Shown here one piece after another: positions 44,517 through 55,270 of a stretch of DNA of 64,000 nucleotides (positions are counted from its first letter, which is position 1; every line of letters starts with the position of its first letter). The DNA is from Methylomicrobium agile (GTDB lineage Bacteria; Pseudomonadota; Gammaproteobacteria; Methylococcales; Methylomonadaceae). Location of the stretch: contig NZ_JPOJ01000001.1 of NCBI RefSeq assembly GCF_000733855.1, positions 1,054,001 to 1,118,000 of the forward strand, given 5' to 3'. A program made the position numbers and the translations under genes. The notes beneath the pieces are model-generated. The model was not told where the DNA came from and did not search any database. It saw only the letters and a list, made by a program, of their open reading frames with translations.

Positions 44517-44701
44517 TGTATCTCCTGCAGCGTTCGAAATGTATTGGGTGTTTCCTGAACCTATTTTTACCCCGGGGGCGAACATCCGGCAATGGTGAGC
44601 ATGCCCGTACTTGTCGGGAAGCCTGATTTACCGATCCAGCCTCCACTTGAACCTACGGTTCAAGGACGAAAGTACGTTACGGCGCAGGCGGGAGATGCAA
44701 C
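44517..44701 (+). ncRNA. ssrS: 6S RNA
   Basis: About 185-nt RNA that binds sigma-70 RNA polymerase. The ends pair (TGTATCTCC at 44517-44525 with GGGAGATGCA near 44690-44699). Hallmarks of the closing and central regions are present: GGTGAGCATGCCCG, GTCGGGAAGCCTGATT, ACTTGAACC-TAC-GGTTCAAGG hairpin and GGCGCAGGCGGGAGATG. Position directly after zapA is the standard one. The usual downstream ygfA (5-formyl-THF cyclo-ligase) is absent. Confidence 0.93.
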
Positions 44702-44927
44702 ATTCCTTTTTCGGCGCTCCCAAAAACCGCACCTAAACCGATTCAGTCTTCTTCCCCGCAAAAGCAAGTTCAAGTTACCCATTCACTTCCTGTGCCCGGT
44801 CCGGCGATTACGTATATCCTGACAAACCGGAGCGTCCTTGCCTAATCAAAAACTTCCGCCTTCCCCAGCAAGCGGCCCGGAGCCTGGAAACTCCCTTTTC
44901 CCCAAACCGATGCCGGTTCACCGCTTC

Positions 44928-45359
44928 CTATACGCCTGCCGCAAATCCGGCCGCCTCGATGCCGGCGATCGCACAGCGCTCATCCTGGTCCGATACGTCG
45001 CCGCTGATTCCGACCGCGCCGATCAATTGATTATTTTCCTTGTCGCGAATCAGTACGCCGCCCGGCACCGGCATCACCTTCCCCTGCGACAGCGTAACCA
45101 ACGAATTCATGAAGTCCGGCCGCTGCACCGCAACGCCGGCTAGGCTTCTCGACGACACGCCCATGCTGACCGCCCCCCAGGCTTTGGCGGTCGCGATATC
45201 CTGGCGGATCATGCTGGCGCCGTCTTCCCGCTGCATCGCTTTCAAATGCCCCGCCGCATCCAGCACCACCACGGTCAACGGCGCCATTTTCAGTTCTCTG
45301 GCCTTGGCAATCGCAGTCTGTATAATCAAATTGGCTTTTTCCAATGTCAAAATGTGCAT
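44928..45359 (-). CDS. GlcG/HbpS family (heme-binding-like) protein
   Basis: 143-residue single-domain protein of the GlcG/HbpS fold. Matches include LTLEKANLIIQTAIAKARELKMAPLTVVVLDAAGHLKAMQREDGAS and PVPGGVLIRDKENNQLIGAVGISGDVSDQDERCAIAGIEAAG. Some members bind heme or act as redox sensors, others are adjacent to glycolate or propanediol genes. No signal peptide is seen, so it is cytoplasmic. It begins 3 bp after tesA on the same strand. Confidence 0.88.
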   Translation of the reverse strand: MHILTLEKANLIIQTAIAKARELKMAPLTVVVLDAAGHLKAMQREDGASMIRQDIATAKAWGAVSMGVSSRSLAGVAVQRPDFMNSLVTLSQGKVMPVPGGVLIRDKENNQLIGAVGISGDVSDQDERCAIAGIEAAGFAAGV

Positions 45360-45362
45360 CCT

Positions 45363-45989
45363 TCAATCTCTTTTTTCAGGTGATGTGTTGAGTAAAGGCA
45401 ATAAGTACCGCCAAATCTTGTCCGCGATCAGCGGCTGGGCTTTCGCATTCGGATGCAGGCCGTCGGGCTGCATCAGTTCCTCGGCCAGCGCAATATCTTC
45501 GAGGATGAACGGCACCAAAGGCACGGCCATTTCCCGGGATAATTCGTGGTACACATTATAAATCATATCGATATAGCGTTTACCGTAATTCGGAGGGATG
45601 GTCATGCTGAGCAGCAGCACCTTCGCGCCGCGCTCCCGGCTGCGGCGGATGATCTCGCCCAGATTGTGCTTCAACGCAGCCGGCGAGAGTCCGCGCAAGC
45701 CATCGTTCGCGCCGAGCTCGACGATCACGGCGGCAGGCTTTTGCTCGTCCAGGATGCGGTCGATGCGGGCCAGGCCGCCGGCGCTGGTTTCGCCGCTGAT
45801 GCTTTCGTTGCGGACCCGGGCCTTGCTGCCCGCCTGCCGCAGTTTGGACTCCAGCAAGCGTACCCACCCCTGCTCGACTTCGATCCCGTAGGCGGCGCTG
45901 ATGCTGTCGCCCAGCACCACCACCGTTTCGGCGTGTAGATTGAGCGAAAACAAGGCCGCACCCAGCCATAAACTTAATTTCGACAACAT
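45363..45989 (-). CDS. tesA: TesA-type GDSL arylesterase / lysophospholipase L1
   Basis: 208-residue periplasmic SGNH hydrolase with a signal peptide (MLSKLSLWLGAALFSLNLHA). Block I VVLGDSISAAYGI with nucleophile Ser, block II ISGETSAGG (Gly), block III VELGANDGLRG (Asn), block V PDGLHPNAKAQ (Asp/His). Acts on thioesters and lysophospholipids. Divergent by 27 bp from ybbA-ybbP, as in E. coli (tesA-ybbA-ybbP). Confidence 0.95.
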   Translation of the reverse strand: MLSKLSLWLGAALFSLNLHAETVVVLGDSISAAYGIEVEQGWVRLLESKLRQAGSKARVRNESISGETSAGGLARIDRILDEQKPAAVIVELGANDGLRGLSPAALKHNLGEIIRRSRERGAKVLLLSMTIPPNYGKRYIDMIYNVYHELSREMAVPLVPFILEDIALAEELMQPDGLHPNAKAQPLIADKIWRYLLPLLNTSPEKRD

Positions 45990-46016
45990 GACTAAACTAA
46001 CCCGCGCAACGAATCC

Positions 46017-46678
<662 letters not shown>

Positions 46679-46682
<4 letters not shown>

Positions 46683-49165
46683 ACAGAATGAAACTGGCGT
46701 TGCGCCTGCTCGGCCGCGAAGCGCGGTCCGGCGAGTTGACGCTGCTGATGCTGGCGCTCTTGATCGCGGTCACTGCCCTGACCGCCGCCTCGCTGTTCGC
46801 GGACCGCCTGGAACGGGCGATGACCGCGCAAACCGCCGAATTTCTGGCGGCCGACCTGGTCATCCAGAGCCCCGGCCCGATCCCGGCGGAATGGCTGGCC
46901 GAAGCCCGCCGGCTGGGTCTGAAAGAGGCACGGACGACCGAGTTTTCGAGCATGCTGATCGAGAACGACGAAATGCTGCTGGCCAGCATCAAGGCGGTCG
47001 ACGCCGCCTATCCGTTGCGCGGCTTCTTGAAAACCGCCGATGCCGAGCACCGGACCGAAACGGTCGTCACTCACGGCCCTGAAATCGGCGCAGCCTGGGT
47101 CGAACGCCGTATCCTGTCCGCACTGAAGCTGAAATTCGGCGATGTGTTGACGATCGGCGAGAAAAAGCTCAGGATCACTCAAATCCTGACCTACGAGCCC
47201 GATCAGCAGGGCGGCTTCTTCAGTTTTTCGCCGCGCGTGATGATCAACGCAGCCGACCTGGAAGCGACCAAAGTGATCCAGCCCGGCAGCCATGTGCACC
47301 GGTTCTTCCAGTTCAGCGGCGACTCGAAAGCGCTGTCCGCCTTCCGGCGCTTCGTGAAACCGCAGTTGAATCCCTCGCAGCGCCTGCTGGACGTTCACGA
47401 AGACCGGCCCGAACTCGGCTCGGCGCTGACCCGCGCCGAACAGTTCCTGGGCCTGTCGAGCATCGTGGTGGTGATCATTGCCGGCGCCGCGATCTCGATG
47501 GCGGCGCGGCGCTACAGCGAACGCCATTTCGATGCCTCGGCCCTGCTCGGCTGTTTCGGCTGCACGCAGGGGGAAATCCTGAGGCTCTACTGCCTGCAGT
47601 TCGCGATCCTGGGACTGGCCATCGGCGCGCTGGGTTGCGGATTCGGCTGGCTGTTTCAGGAAGGGCTGTTCCTCTTGCTGCGCCCCTTGCTGCCCGCTTC
47701 GCTGGCGCAGCAGCCGGGCATCCTCGCGGTACTGTTCGGCGCCGGCGCCGGCCTGATTATCCTCTTCGGCTTTGCATTGCCGCCGATCCTGCGCCTTAAG
47801 CGGGTACCGCCGCTCCGAATCCTGCGCCACGAGCTGGAACCGTTGCCGAGCAGCGCCTGGCTGGTTTACGGCCTGGCGCTGACGCTGGTCTGCGCGCTGG
47901 TCTGGCGCTACACCGGCGACGCCCGCATGACCGCGGTCGTCGCCGTCGTCACGATTGCAGCATTGCTGCTGCTCGCCTTGGTCATTTGGGCTATGCTGTC
48001 CGCGACCCGCAAGCTGCTGCCCCGCCTGCCACTGAGCTGGCGTTTCGGCTGGCGCGGCCTGCTCCGCGAACCGCGCGCGAGCATTGCCCAGATTCTGGCA
48101 TTCGGCGTCACGCTGGCCGCGATATTGTCGAGTCTAATGGTTCGAAATGAGCTGCTCGATACTTGGCGTCAACAATTACCCGACAATGCGCCAAACCATT
48201 TTGCGCTGAACATTTTCCCCGACCAGTTGGCGGCGTTCAAACAATCCCTTCAAGCCAAAGGCATCGAAAGCAGCCCGTTTTATCCGATCGTGCGGGGTCG
48301 GCTGACACATATCAACCAAACGCCGGTGCAGCGGATCGCGGTCAAGGGCTCGCAGGGCGACAACGCCACGCACCGCGAATTGAGCCTGACCTGGAGCCGC
48401 GAGCTGCCGGAAGAGAATACGATTGCGGCCGGCGAGTGGTGGAATCGAGACGCGCCCGGCCTGGTATCGGTCGAACGGAAACTTGCCGACAGTCTGGGCA
48501 TCGAAGTGGGAGACCGCCTGACCTTCAGCTCCGGAGGGCGGCAGTTCGAAGCGACTGTGGCCAATTTCAGGGCGCTGCGCTGGGAATCGATGAAGCCGAA
48601 TTTTTACATGATTTTTTCGCCCGGCACTTTGGAAGATTTTCCCTCTACTCTGATGACCAGTTTTTATCTGCCGGAAGCGAAAAAAAGCGCATTGAACGCG
48701 CTGGCAAAAGAATTCCCGGGCATGTCCATCCTCGAAGTCGAACGGATCCTGCGGCAATTGCAGACGCTGTTCACGCAATTGACGGAAGCGGTGAATTATT
48801 TGTTCTACCTGGCTTTGTCGGCCGCGCTGACGGTCCTGTTCGCGTCCGTGTACGGCACGCTGGACCAGCGTATCCACGAAAGCGCGCTGCTCAGGACGTT
48901 CGGCGCCTCGCGCGGCTTTCTAAGGAAAATGCAGAGCATTGAATTTTTCTGCCTTGGCGCTATCTCAGGAGTGATCGGCGTATTGATCGCCGAATCCCTG
49001 AACTTTGCGCTGTACCGCCAAGTAATGCATATCCCGTTCCAGCTACACCGCGACTTATGGCTGACCGTCCCTTTACTCAACGCCGTGATCGTCTGGTTGT
49101 CGGGCCTGTGGGGGTTGCGCCGGGTAGTCCGCAGGCCTCCATTGCGGAGTTTAAGAGAGCTATAA
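46679..49165 (+). CDS. ybbP: YbbP-type ABC transporter permease (two FtsX domains)
   Basis: 828-residue permease. N-terminal helix (LTLLMLALLIAVTALTAASLFADRLERAM), periplasmic domain, FtsX domain 1 (FLGLSSIVVVIIAGAAISMAARRYSERHFDASALLGCFGCTQGEILRLY), then a second periplasmic part and FtsX domain 2 (LSAALTVLFASVYGTLDQRIHESALLRTFGASRGFLRKMQSIEF). Ten helices expected. The ATG at 46679 lies at the ybbA stop; the frame open upstream to 46391 runs inside ybbA and is not used. Confidence 0.94.
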
Positions 49166-49255
49166 TATGATCGGATTAAGATCAGACCGTTCATCCGTTA
49201 TTCATCAAAGATCGGCTACACTTTGTTCCAACTAAAATTTAAAGAAGGTAAACCC

Positions 49256-49651
49256 ATGAAAAAATCAGCTTTAAGCTTGGTCATTATCGGCAGCGTCCTG
49301 CTGACGGGCTGCTACAGCTACGGCGGCTGGCAGCCGACTGTAGACCCTTACAATGACCCGAATGCTTATCGAATCAATCAGGATATGGCCGAATGCCAGC
49401 AGCTCGCCAAACAGGCCTCCGGCGGCACGACCAAGGAAACCGCGATCGGCGCGGGCGCCGGCGCATTGATCGGCGCGGCGGGCGGCGCGGTGGTCGGCGC
49501 CTTCACCGGCAATCCGGGCGCGGGCGCGGCGATCGGCGCGGCGGCAGGCGGTTTCGGCGGCGGCGCCAAACAAGGTTACGAAGCCGAAACCGATTACAAG
49601 CGCGCGTATGCGACCTGCATGCGCAACCGCGGACACCGCGTAGTCAACTAA
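49256..49651 (+). CDS. Glycine-zipper lipoprotein
   Basis: 131-residue lipoprotein: signal with lipobox LLTGC, a short Tyr/Pro-rich region, then a glycine-zipper core (IGAGAGALIGAAGGAVVGAFTGNPGAGAAIGAAAGGFGGG), and a charged tail with YKRAYATCMRNRGH. The glycine zipper can form a membrane-associated helical hairpin as in OmpA-like or Rcs-stress lipoproteins. Good AAGAAGG ribosome-binding site. Function not known. Confidence 0.88.
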   Translation: MKKSALSLVIIGSVLLTGCYSYGGWQPTVDPYNDPNAYRINQDMAECQQLAKQASGGTTKETAIGAGAGALIGAAGGAVVGAFTGNPGAGAAIGAAAGGFGGGAKQGYEAETDYKRAYATCMRNRGHRVVN

Positions 49652-49701
49652 AAGTCATCTTCCCGGGCAGGCACAAGGAAGTGCTTGCGCCATCGGCTCT
49701 T

Positions 49702-50439
49702 TCAACCACTGTCCCTGGCGTTTTCGCTTTCCGCGAAGCGCATCAGAAGTTTCGCCAGACAGGTCCGGGCCGTTGCCGAATAGACACCAGGCTCGTCATA
49801 AACCGTAATCGTTTCGAAAACCGGTCCCGGCACAGGCTGCCGGCCGAACGTCAAGGCGGCTACCTTGGCTTTGCTGTGCGCATAGCCTCGGAAAACGGTC
49901 TGGCGCCATAAATGTAGACCGGCCTGCGCGCCCAAGCGGGTAAACGTTATCCCCGACTGCACGGGCAGCAATACATAAAACACCCCTTCCCGCGCGAGCA
50001 GCCGCTCCGCGATCCCCGCAAGTTCGGCATGCGTCAGATGCACATTATGACGGGCGGCATTGCGCATCGGCTCGTCGGCGTTCAAATGGTCCTCGAAAAA
50101 GGGCGGATTGCTGACGATCAGGTCGTAGCGGCCGGATGCCATGTCCGCGAAATGCTGAATGCTGTCCCGAACCGCCTGCAGCCGGTCGGCCCAGGGACTG
50201 CGGCGGAAATTTTCCGCCGCCTCCCGGCACGCGTCGTCCATCAGCTCCACGCCGGTTACCCGGCCGGCGCCGAGTTGGGCCGCGATCAGCGACAACAGGC
50301 CGCAGCCGGCGCCGATGTCCAGCACGCGATCTTCCGAACCGACCGGCATCATCGCACCGAACAACAAACTGTCCGTACAGATTTTCATCGCCGCCCGTTC
50401 CTGGCTGACCGAGAATTGCTGAAGGCGAAATATCGACAT
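49702..50439 (-). CDS. trmN: tRNA1(Val) A37 N6-methyltransferase TrmN6
   Basis: 245-residue SAM-dependent methyltransferase (YfiC). FRLQQFSVSQERAAMKICTDSLLFGA is the family N-terminus; SAM motif I VLDIGAGCGLLSLIAAQ; catalytic SNPPFFEDHL for N6-adenine methylation. Modifies A37 of tRNA-Val. It stands 38 bp after the large membrane protein gene on the same strand. Confidence 0.92.
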   Translation of the reverse strand: MSIFRLQQFSVSQERAAMKICTDSLLFGAMMPVGSEDRVLDIGAGCGLLSLIAAQLGAGRVTGVELMDDACREAAENFRRSPWADRLQAVRDSIQHFADMASGRYDLIVSNPPFFEDHLNADEPMRNAARHNVHLTHAELAGIAERLLAREGVFYVLLPVQSGITFTRLGAQAGLHLWRQTVFRGYAHSKAKVAALTFGRQPVPGPVFETITVYDEPGVYSATARTCLAKLLMRFAESENARDSG

Positions 50440-50477
50440 CGCTTGTCTCCAGGTCCCGTTAAACCTGCCGCAGGCCC

Positions 50478-53400
50478 TTATTCGGGATGACCGACATTCG
50501 CCTGCGCCTCATGTTTCGCCGCTTTCGGCGGGCTCTTTTTCCACAAGCCGCGGCTCGAAAAGCACCCCCATCCCCATTTCAGCCAATTCAGCAAGGCGGC
50601 GGCCAGCCACAGCGACCATGCCAGCATCAACAGGCGGTAAACCTTCAGCGGCACCGAAACGACGGCCGCTTTCGGCAACGGCGCTGCGCTTCTGTCCTGG
50701 TACCAGTTCAACGAATACGGGGATGACTGGTTGCCGGTGATCATCATGTCGGGCGTATTCAGCAGGCCTTGCGAAACCGCGGCGAACAAGATTCCCAGCG
50801 ACAGGATCGTCAAACCGCCGAGCAGAACCTGCAGGGCGTTGAAATAGCGGATCTCGGCGGCGGATTTTCCGCATCGCCAGCCGAGCAGCATCAGCCAGGC
50901 GATCACGACCAGCGCGGTCGCCAGCGGAATCTGGCTGAGCCCGGCCAGCAGCAAGAACCACTGCCAGTGTTTCAGCGGCGTCAGCGGTATCCTGCCGAGC
51001 CCCGCCGACAATAGCGCCAGCACGATCAATACGCCCCAGAACAACACCGCCGGCCCCATTTTCGGACCGTCGACCCACAACACCCAGCGGTCTTCGCCGA
51101 GCCGGATGTTCAGGCCTGCATTCACGCTGGGCGCGCCGAGGTCGACCTCGGGCGTGGCCACGCTGGCGGCAATCGGCTGCGCTTCGAGCCAGCGCAGCGT
51201 GACCGTTTGCGTGCCGGGCCTGATCGGCAGGACCAGCTTGCGGCCTTCCAGGCGCAAAGGCTGTGGCTGGCCGTCGATCGCGACCGTCTGCAGTTCCGCA
51301 GCCTCCGGCAACAAGAGCGGATGCTGTCCGCCTTGCGAGCTGCGCAGGCTGAGCGAAAGCTCCGTATCGCGGATGCGCTTGCCGGGCGTCACCGTCAGCC
51401 GGCTATTGTCGATCGTCAGCGTCCGGCCGGCAGCCGCCTGCGGCCGCGAAACCGCCAGCACGACTTTCTCGCCGGGCCAGGGCCGCCATTCGGGCAGCCA
51501 GCGCTGTTCGTGATTCAGGTAGATCATCGGAATGCCCGACGTTTCGATGTGCCAGACCGGGCTTACGTCGGCCCTGAAAACCTCGATCCACGGGTTGGTC
51601 GGCGCAGCGGCCAGTTCGAGCTTGTCCGCTTTGGCGAGCGTCGACACCCACGCCATTTCATTCTGGCCGGCCGCCATGTTTACGTCGGCCCTGCCGTTCC
51701 TGACGCGCACGCCGGGCGTGGTGACCGCTTCGCCGGACAGCAGCGGCACCGACAGCAAAACCGGCGAGCCGGGCTCGGACAGCCGGACGATCCGGGTCGT
51801 CACCCGCCAGTCCAGGCCCAACTGCAGCGTGCGTTCGATCCGGACGAACGCCGGCAGCACGCCGGGCGCCAATGCCTCGGCCTGAGTCTTGTCCTGGACC
51901 TTTTGCACGCGTTCGAACCGCAGTTGCTCGCCCGGCAGGCCGTTTTCGCCGATTCCTACCGTTTCCCAGCCGCTGCCCTCCACCGTCACCCGATGCGGTT
52001 TCAGCGGCAGCGGCAGGGTAAATTGGCCGGTCGCCGGCAAAATACCGCGCAGCACGACCGCATGCCGGCCCGGATCGAGATGCAGCCAGAGATTGTTGCC
52101 GGTACGGAACAACCCCGGAGCGGGCACGCCGTCGACGGTCACCCGATTCGGAAACCACTGCAGGTCATCCGCCGGCAGCGGTACCGCAACGTCCTGCTGC
52201 GCATGCATTTCCAGCAAAAGCTGTAGCGCTTCGCCGTCGAATTTGATCTGCATCGCCGAACTTTCGGCGCAGGCCGGCAGGCAGTCGGGTGCTTCGAGCA
52301 GGCGGGCTTTCAATTGATCCAGCACCGCCTGGCCCGGAAAATCCGCATGGGCTTGTTCGGACGGCAGCGACAGCACCGGCATCAGCAAGCACCAGAAAAT
52401 CAACGCGGGAGAGCCTTTGAAACGGAAAATCCATTTTTCGGCAACCCCGAACATCAAGAGCGCCAGCACCGCAATCAAGGCAACGCGCAGAAAATTCAGC
52501 GCCAGCGTCAATCCGGGCGGCAAATACCAGAGCGTCAATGTCTGGCCCGGGTCGACCGAACCGTTCCAGGTCAGCAGCACTCTATGCCACTGCCAGGTGG
52601 GCAGGCCCGGCCCGGTCTGAATCTTCGCGTTCGGGTCGACGCGTTCGACGTCGGCCGGCTGGTTTTCGATATATGCCATGCCTTCGGCGACGCTGCCGAC
52701 CGCTTCGGCCATTTTCGATTTGCTGAACATTCGCCGCGGCTCTCTTGCTTCACTCATCGCGTCCGCTTCCGGCGCGGCCATTTGCGCGGCCACCGGAGAA
52801 GGCGGCGCGCTCAGGCTCTGCCAGGGCCTTTCCAGTTGCGGATAAAGTCCGATGCGTACCTGATCGATCATGAACGGCACCGCGATCAGGATCAGGCCGA
52901 GCCAGCTCGCGCGCCGGTACCAGCGCGTGAATTGCAGGAAACGGCCTTCCGGCAGCACCCGGATCAACGCGGTTGCCGCCAGAAGATGCAGCCAGACATA
53001 ATGCGGCGCGCCGGCTTCGTGCCAGATCAACGCGAGCGCGACCACCGCGGTGCCTCCCCACAATGGCGTCCACAGCTTGTAGACCGCGAGCGCCGAGACC
53101 AGCACCAGAAACAGGTCAAGCAGGGTCCAGCGGGCGATCCAGGAATCCGGCACGTTGTCGACGCCGCCCGCCGCAAACAGGCGCCAGCCCGGCGGCAGGT
53201 TCAGCTCGGCGCTGACCTGCTGGAAGCTTTGCTCCCAGCCGACCGCGCTGATCTTGCCGATCGCGCCGGTCAGGCGGCTGTCCGCCTCCAGCGAGAGGAT
53301 CCCGCGCCGGACTTCGACCCCTTCCTTGCCGGAGCCTTCGAGGCGCGTGATCAGTTGATCGCTGCCGTCCAGCGCGACCTTGCCGAGCTTCAGCTCCGGC

Positions 53401-54581
53401 AGCGCATTCAGCCGCCAGCCGCGCGTCATTCGCCCGTTGATCGTATCGTTGACGGTATAGCCCCCGCCGTCGAAGTCGAGCCACAGTTTGCGCGTCAAAT
53501 TGAGCTGGCTCGGTTCGGGCTCCGGATCGCCGCGCCGGATCACCTTGAACCGCATCGCCTGGCCGGATTCAATCCGGTAAGCGGGCCAGGCTTTCCAGTC
53601 GTCCGGCAAATTGGTCAGGTTCGCATCGACCGCGCCGACTTGCTCGACTTCCACGACCCTGAGCGCCGGGCGCGCATCGAAGACCCAGATTTCCGAGTCC
53701 GGCCAGGCCGCTTCCTGCTCGTCCGTGACAGCCGGCGCCTGGAACGGCAATGACTCGACCGGCCCGGCGCTCCGATAGGCCAGATCGACCTGCCAGCGGC
53801 CGGGGCGCAGCTGGAGCAAGAGCCGTCCGTCGTCTTCGAGCCGCGCCGGCAACGGACTGCTCAAATGCAAGGGAATGAAGCCTTCCGGCACCGGCACGGC
53901 CAGCTTCAGTTCGCGCGGTTCGCCGGACACGTCGAGTACCAGCCGGGTGATCAGTTCCAGGGGCACCTCGTCGACGATGCGCCTGAATACCTGCAATACA
54001 ACTTTGTTCTCGATGCCCGCGGGCTTGCCCGGACGCTGCTCCGGGGCTCTCACCCAAATCTGGCCGTCCCTGAATACCGGGTAAGGCACGGGGCTGCCGT
54101 TTACGTTCAGGCTCACCAGCCCGGTATCGGCCGGTACCGCCAACGTTTCGGGCATCGCGTCCCAGAAAAATTCGCCCTTGATCCGGTACGCCTTCGGCTC
54201 CGGGCCAGTGTTATCCAATTTGAGCGCGGGCAAATCGTTCCGGCTAATCACCTCCGCCGAACCGTCGTTCAGCGTGACCGCCTGCGGCCAGTGCCTGTCG
54301 TCGCCCGGCAGCATGATCCAGCCATCCCGGAACGCCGCGCCGCGCAGCGAAAACGCGCCGCGCCGGTCGCCGATGTCCAGCGCCAGTTCGGTCGGCCAGC
54401 CGCAGTGCTTTTCGTCGAAGCGGTTGTACAGGAAAGGACAGCCGTGTTCCGGGCTATCGTGAAGGACCCAGTCGATCCAGGGCTTGAGCGGTTCGGGCGC
54501 CCGCTCCGGCGCCAGCGGCACGGCCTGGGCCGAGGAAAAACCCAAAAACAAGACAAAGCACAGACGGGCGAAACGGTTCAT
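50478..54581 (-). CDS. Very large multi-pass membrane protein of unknown function
   Basis: 1367 residues from the ATG at 54581 (GGGAG ribosome-binding site), which gives signal peptide MNRFARLCFVLFLGFSSAQA. Three groups of membrane helices are visible: about 483-580, about 690-740, and about 1174-1337. Between them are long beta-rich, Trp/Arg/Leu-rich periplasmic regions with repeated phrases such as RPGRWQVDLAYRS, DPGRHAVVLRG and RPGTQTVTLRWLEAQ, which suggest tandem related domains. An Ala/Met-rich segment (about 590-650) follows the first helix group. I do not recognise the family. Neighbours (trmN6, a stress protein) give no functional hint. Confidence 0.85.
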   Translation of the reverse strand: MNRFARLCFVLFLGFSSAQAVPLAPERAPEPLKPWIDWVLHDSPEHGCPFLYNRFDEKHCGWPTELALDIGDRRGAFSLRGAAFRDGWIMLPGDDRHWPQAVTLNDGSAEVISRNDLPALKLDNTGPEPKAYRIKGEFFWDAMPETLAVPADTGLVSLNVNGSPVPYPVFRDGQIWVRAPEQRPGKPAGIENKVVLQVFRRIVDEVPLELITRLVLDVSGEPRELKLAVPVPEGFIPLHLSSPLPARLEDDGRLLLQLRPGRWQVDLAYRSAGPVESLPFQAPAVTDEQEAAWPDSEIWVFDARPALRVVEVEQVGAVDANLTNLPDDWKAWPAYRIESGQAMRFKVIRRGDPEPEPSQLNLTRKLWLDFDGGGYTVNDTINGRMTRGWRLNALPELKLGKVALDGSDQLITRLEGSGKEGVEVRRGILSLEADSRLTGAIGKISAVGWEQSFQQVSAELNLPPGWRLFAAGGVDNVPDSWIARWTLLDLFLVLVSALAVYKLWTPLWGGTAVVALALIWHEAGAPHYVWLHLLAATALIRVLPEGRFLQFTRWYRRASWLGLILIAVPFMIDQVRIGLYPQLERPWQSLSAPPSPVAAQMAAPEADAMSEAREPRRMFSKSKMAEAVGSVAEGMAYIENQPADVERVDPNAKIQTGPGLPTWQWHRVLLTWNGSVDPGQTLTLWYLPPGLTLALNFLRVALIAVLALLMFGVAEKWIFRFKGSPALIFWCLLMPVLSLPSEQAHADFPGQAVLDQLKARLLEAPDCLPACAESSAMQIKFDGEALQLLLEMHAQQDVAVPLPADDLQWFPNRVTVDGVPAPGLFRTGNNLWLHLDPGRHAVVLRGILPATGQFTLPLPLKPHRVTVEGSGWETVGIGENGLPGEQLRFERVQKVQDKTQAEALAPGVLPAFVRIERTLQLGLDWRVTTRIVRLSEPGSPVLLSVPLLSGEAVTTPGVRVRNGRADVNMAAGQNEMAWVSTLAKADKLELAAAPTNPWIEVFRADVSPVWHIETSGIPMIYLNHEQRWLPEWRPWPGEKVVLAVSRPQAAAGRTLTIDNSRLTVTPGKRIRDTELSLSLRSSQGGQHPLLLPEAAELQTVAIDGQPQPLRLEGRKLVLPIRPGTQTVTLRWLEAQPIAASVATPEVDLGAPSVNAGLNIRLGEDRWVLWVDGPKMGPAVLFWGVLIVLALLSAGLGRIPLTPLKHWQWFLLLAGLSQIPLATALVVIAWLMLLGWRCGKSAAEIRYFNALQVLLGGLTILSLGILFAAVSQGLLNTPDMMITGNQSSPYSLNWYQDRSAAPLPKAAVVSVPLKVYRLLMLAWSLWLAAALLNWLKWGWGCFSSRGLWKKSPPKAAKHEAQANVGHPE

Positions 54582-54739
54582 GAAGGCTCCCCAGCGAGTG
54601 AACTTGCTGCGGTATCTTACTTGGAACTTGGCAAAATTTCTAACGGGTTTGTTGGCCGCCGAAAGACAATCGCTTACACGATCGAAACGCTGAATTTGGT
54701 AGAATAGCCGATCGACTGACAGTGAAACGGACAATGTTC

Positions 54740-55192
54740 ATGACGGCTTATCGCCATATTCTCCTAACCGCGGATTTTTCGGAAGACGGCGCGTCGATTG
54801 CCGTGCGCGCCCAATCCCTGGCCGCCTCGTACCGGGCAAAATTGAGTATCCTGCATGTACTCGACGACATCCCGATGCCCGACACGCCTTACGGCACCGT
54901 GATTCCGGTGGATCAACCGTCCGAATACGGCCTGCTGGAGGCAGAGCGCGGCAAGCTGCTTGCGCTGGGCGCCGAACTCGGCGTCGCTTCTGCCGATCTC
55001 TGGCTGATCTGGGGCGTGCCGAAAGACGAAATCGTGCGGCATGCCGAAAAGATCGCGGCCGACTTGATCGTGACCGGCTCGCACGAGCGGCACGGGTTGA
55101 CCTTGCTGCTGGGCTCGACCGCGAACGGCGTGCTGCATCATGCGCCCTGTGATCTGCTCGCGGTCCGGATTCCCGATGACGAAGGGATTTGA
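54740..55192 (+). CDS. Universal stress protein A family
   Basis: 150-residue UspA domain: YRHILLTADFSEDGASIAVRAQSLAASYRAKLSILHVLDD at the N-terminus and the ATP-binding-type end DLIVTGSHERHGLTLLLGSTANGVLHHAPCDLLAVR (G-x2-G-x9-G(S/T) pattern). ATG 54740 is preferred since GGA lies 8 nt upstream; ATG 54734 or GTG 54722 are possible. Divergent from the large membrane protein gene. Confidence 0.92.
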   Translation: MTAYRHILLTADFSEDGASIAVRAQSLAASYRAKLSILHVLDDIPMPDTPYGTVIPVDQPSEYGLLEAERGKLLALGAELGVASADLWLIWGVPKDEIVRHAEKIAADLIVTGSHERHGLTLLLGSTANGVLHHAPCDLLAVRIPDDEGI

Positions 55193-55202
55193 ATCCTTCA
55201 TT

Positions 55203-55231
55203 ATCGTTCCTTCGCTCCGCGTGGGAACGAT
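55203..55231. repeat. ATCGTTCC hairpin repeat
   Basis: ATCGTTCC-TTCGCTCCGCGTG-GGAACGAT, 10 bp after the stress-protein stop. Part of a dispersed CGTTCCCACGC-type palindrome family; a half-copy is at about 38670. Confidence 0.6.
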
Positions 55232-55270
55232 GCTATTCAAAGTTAGAAAACCTGATAGAGGAGAACAACC

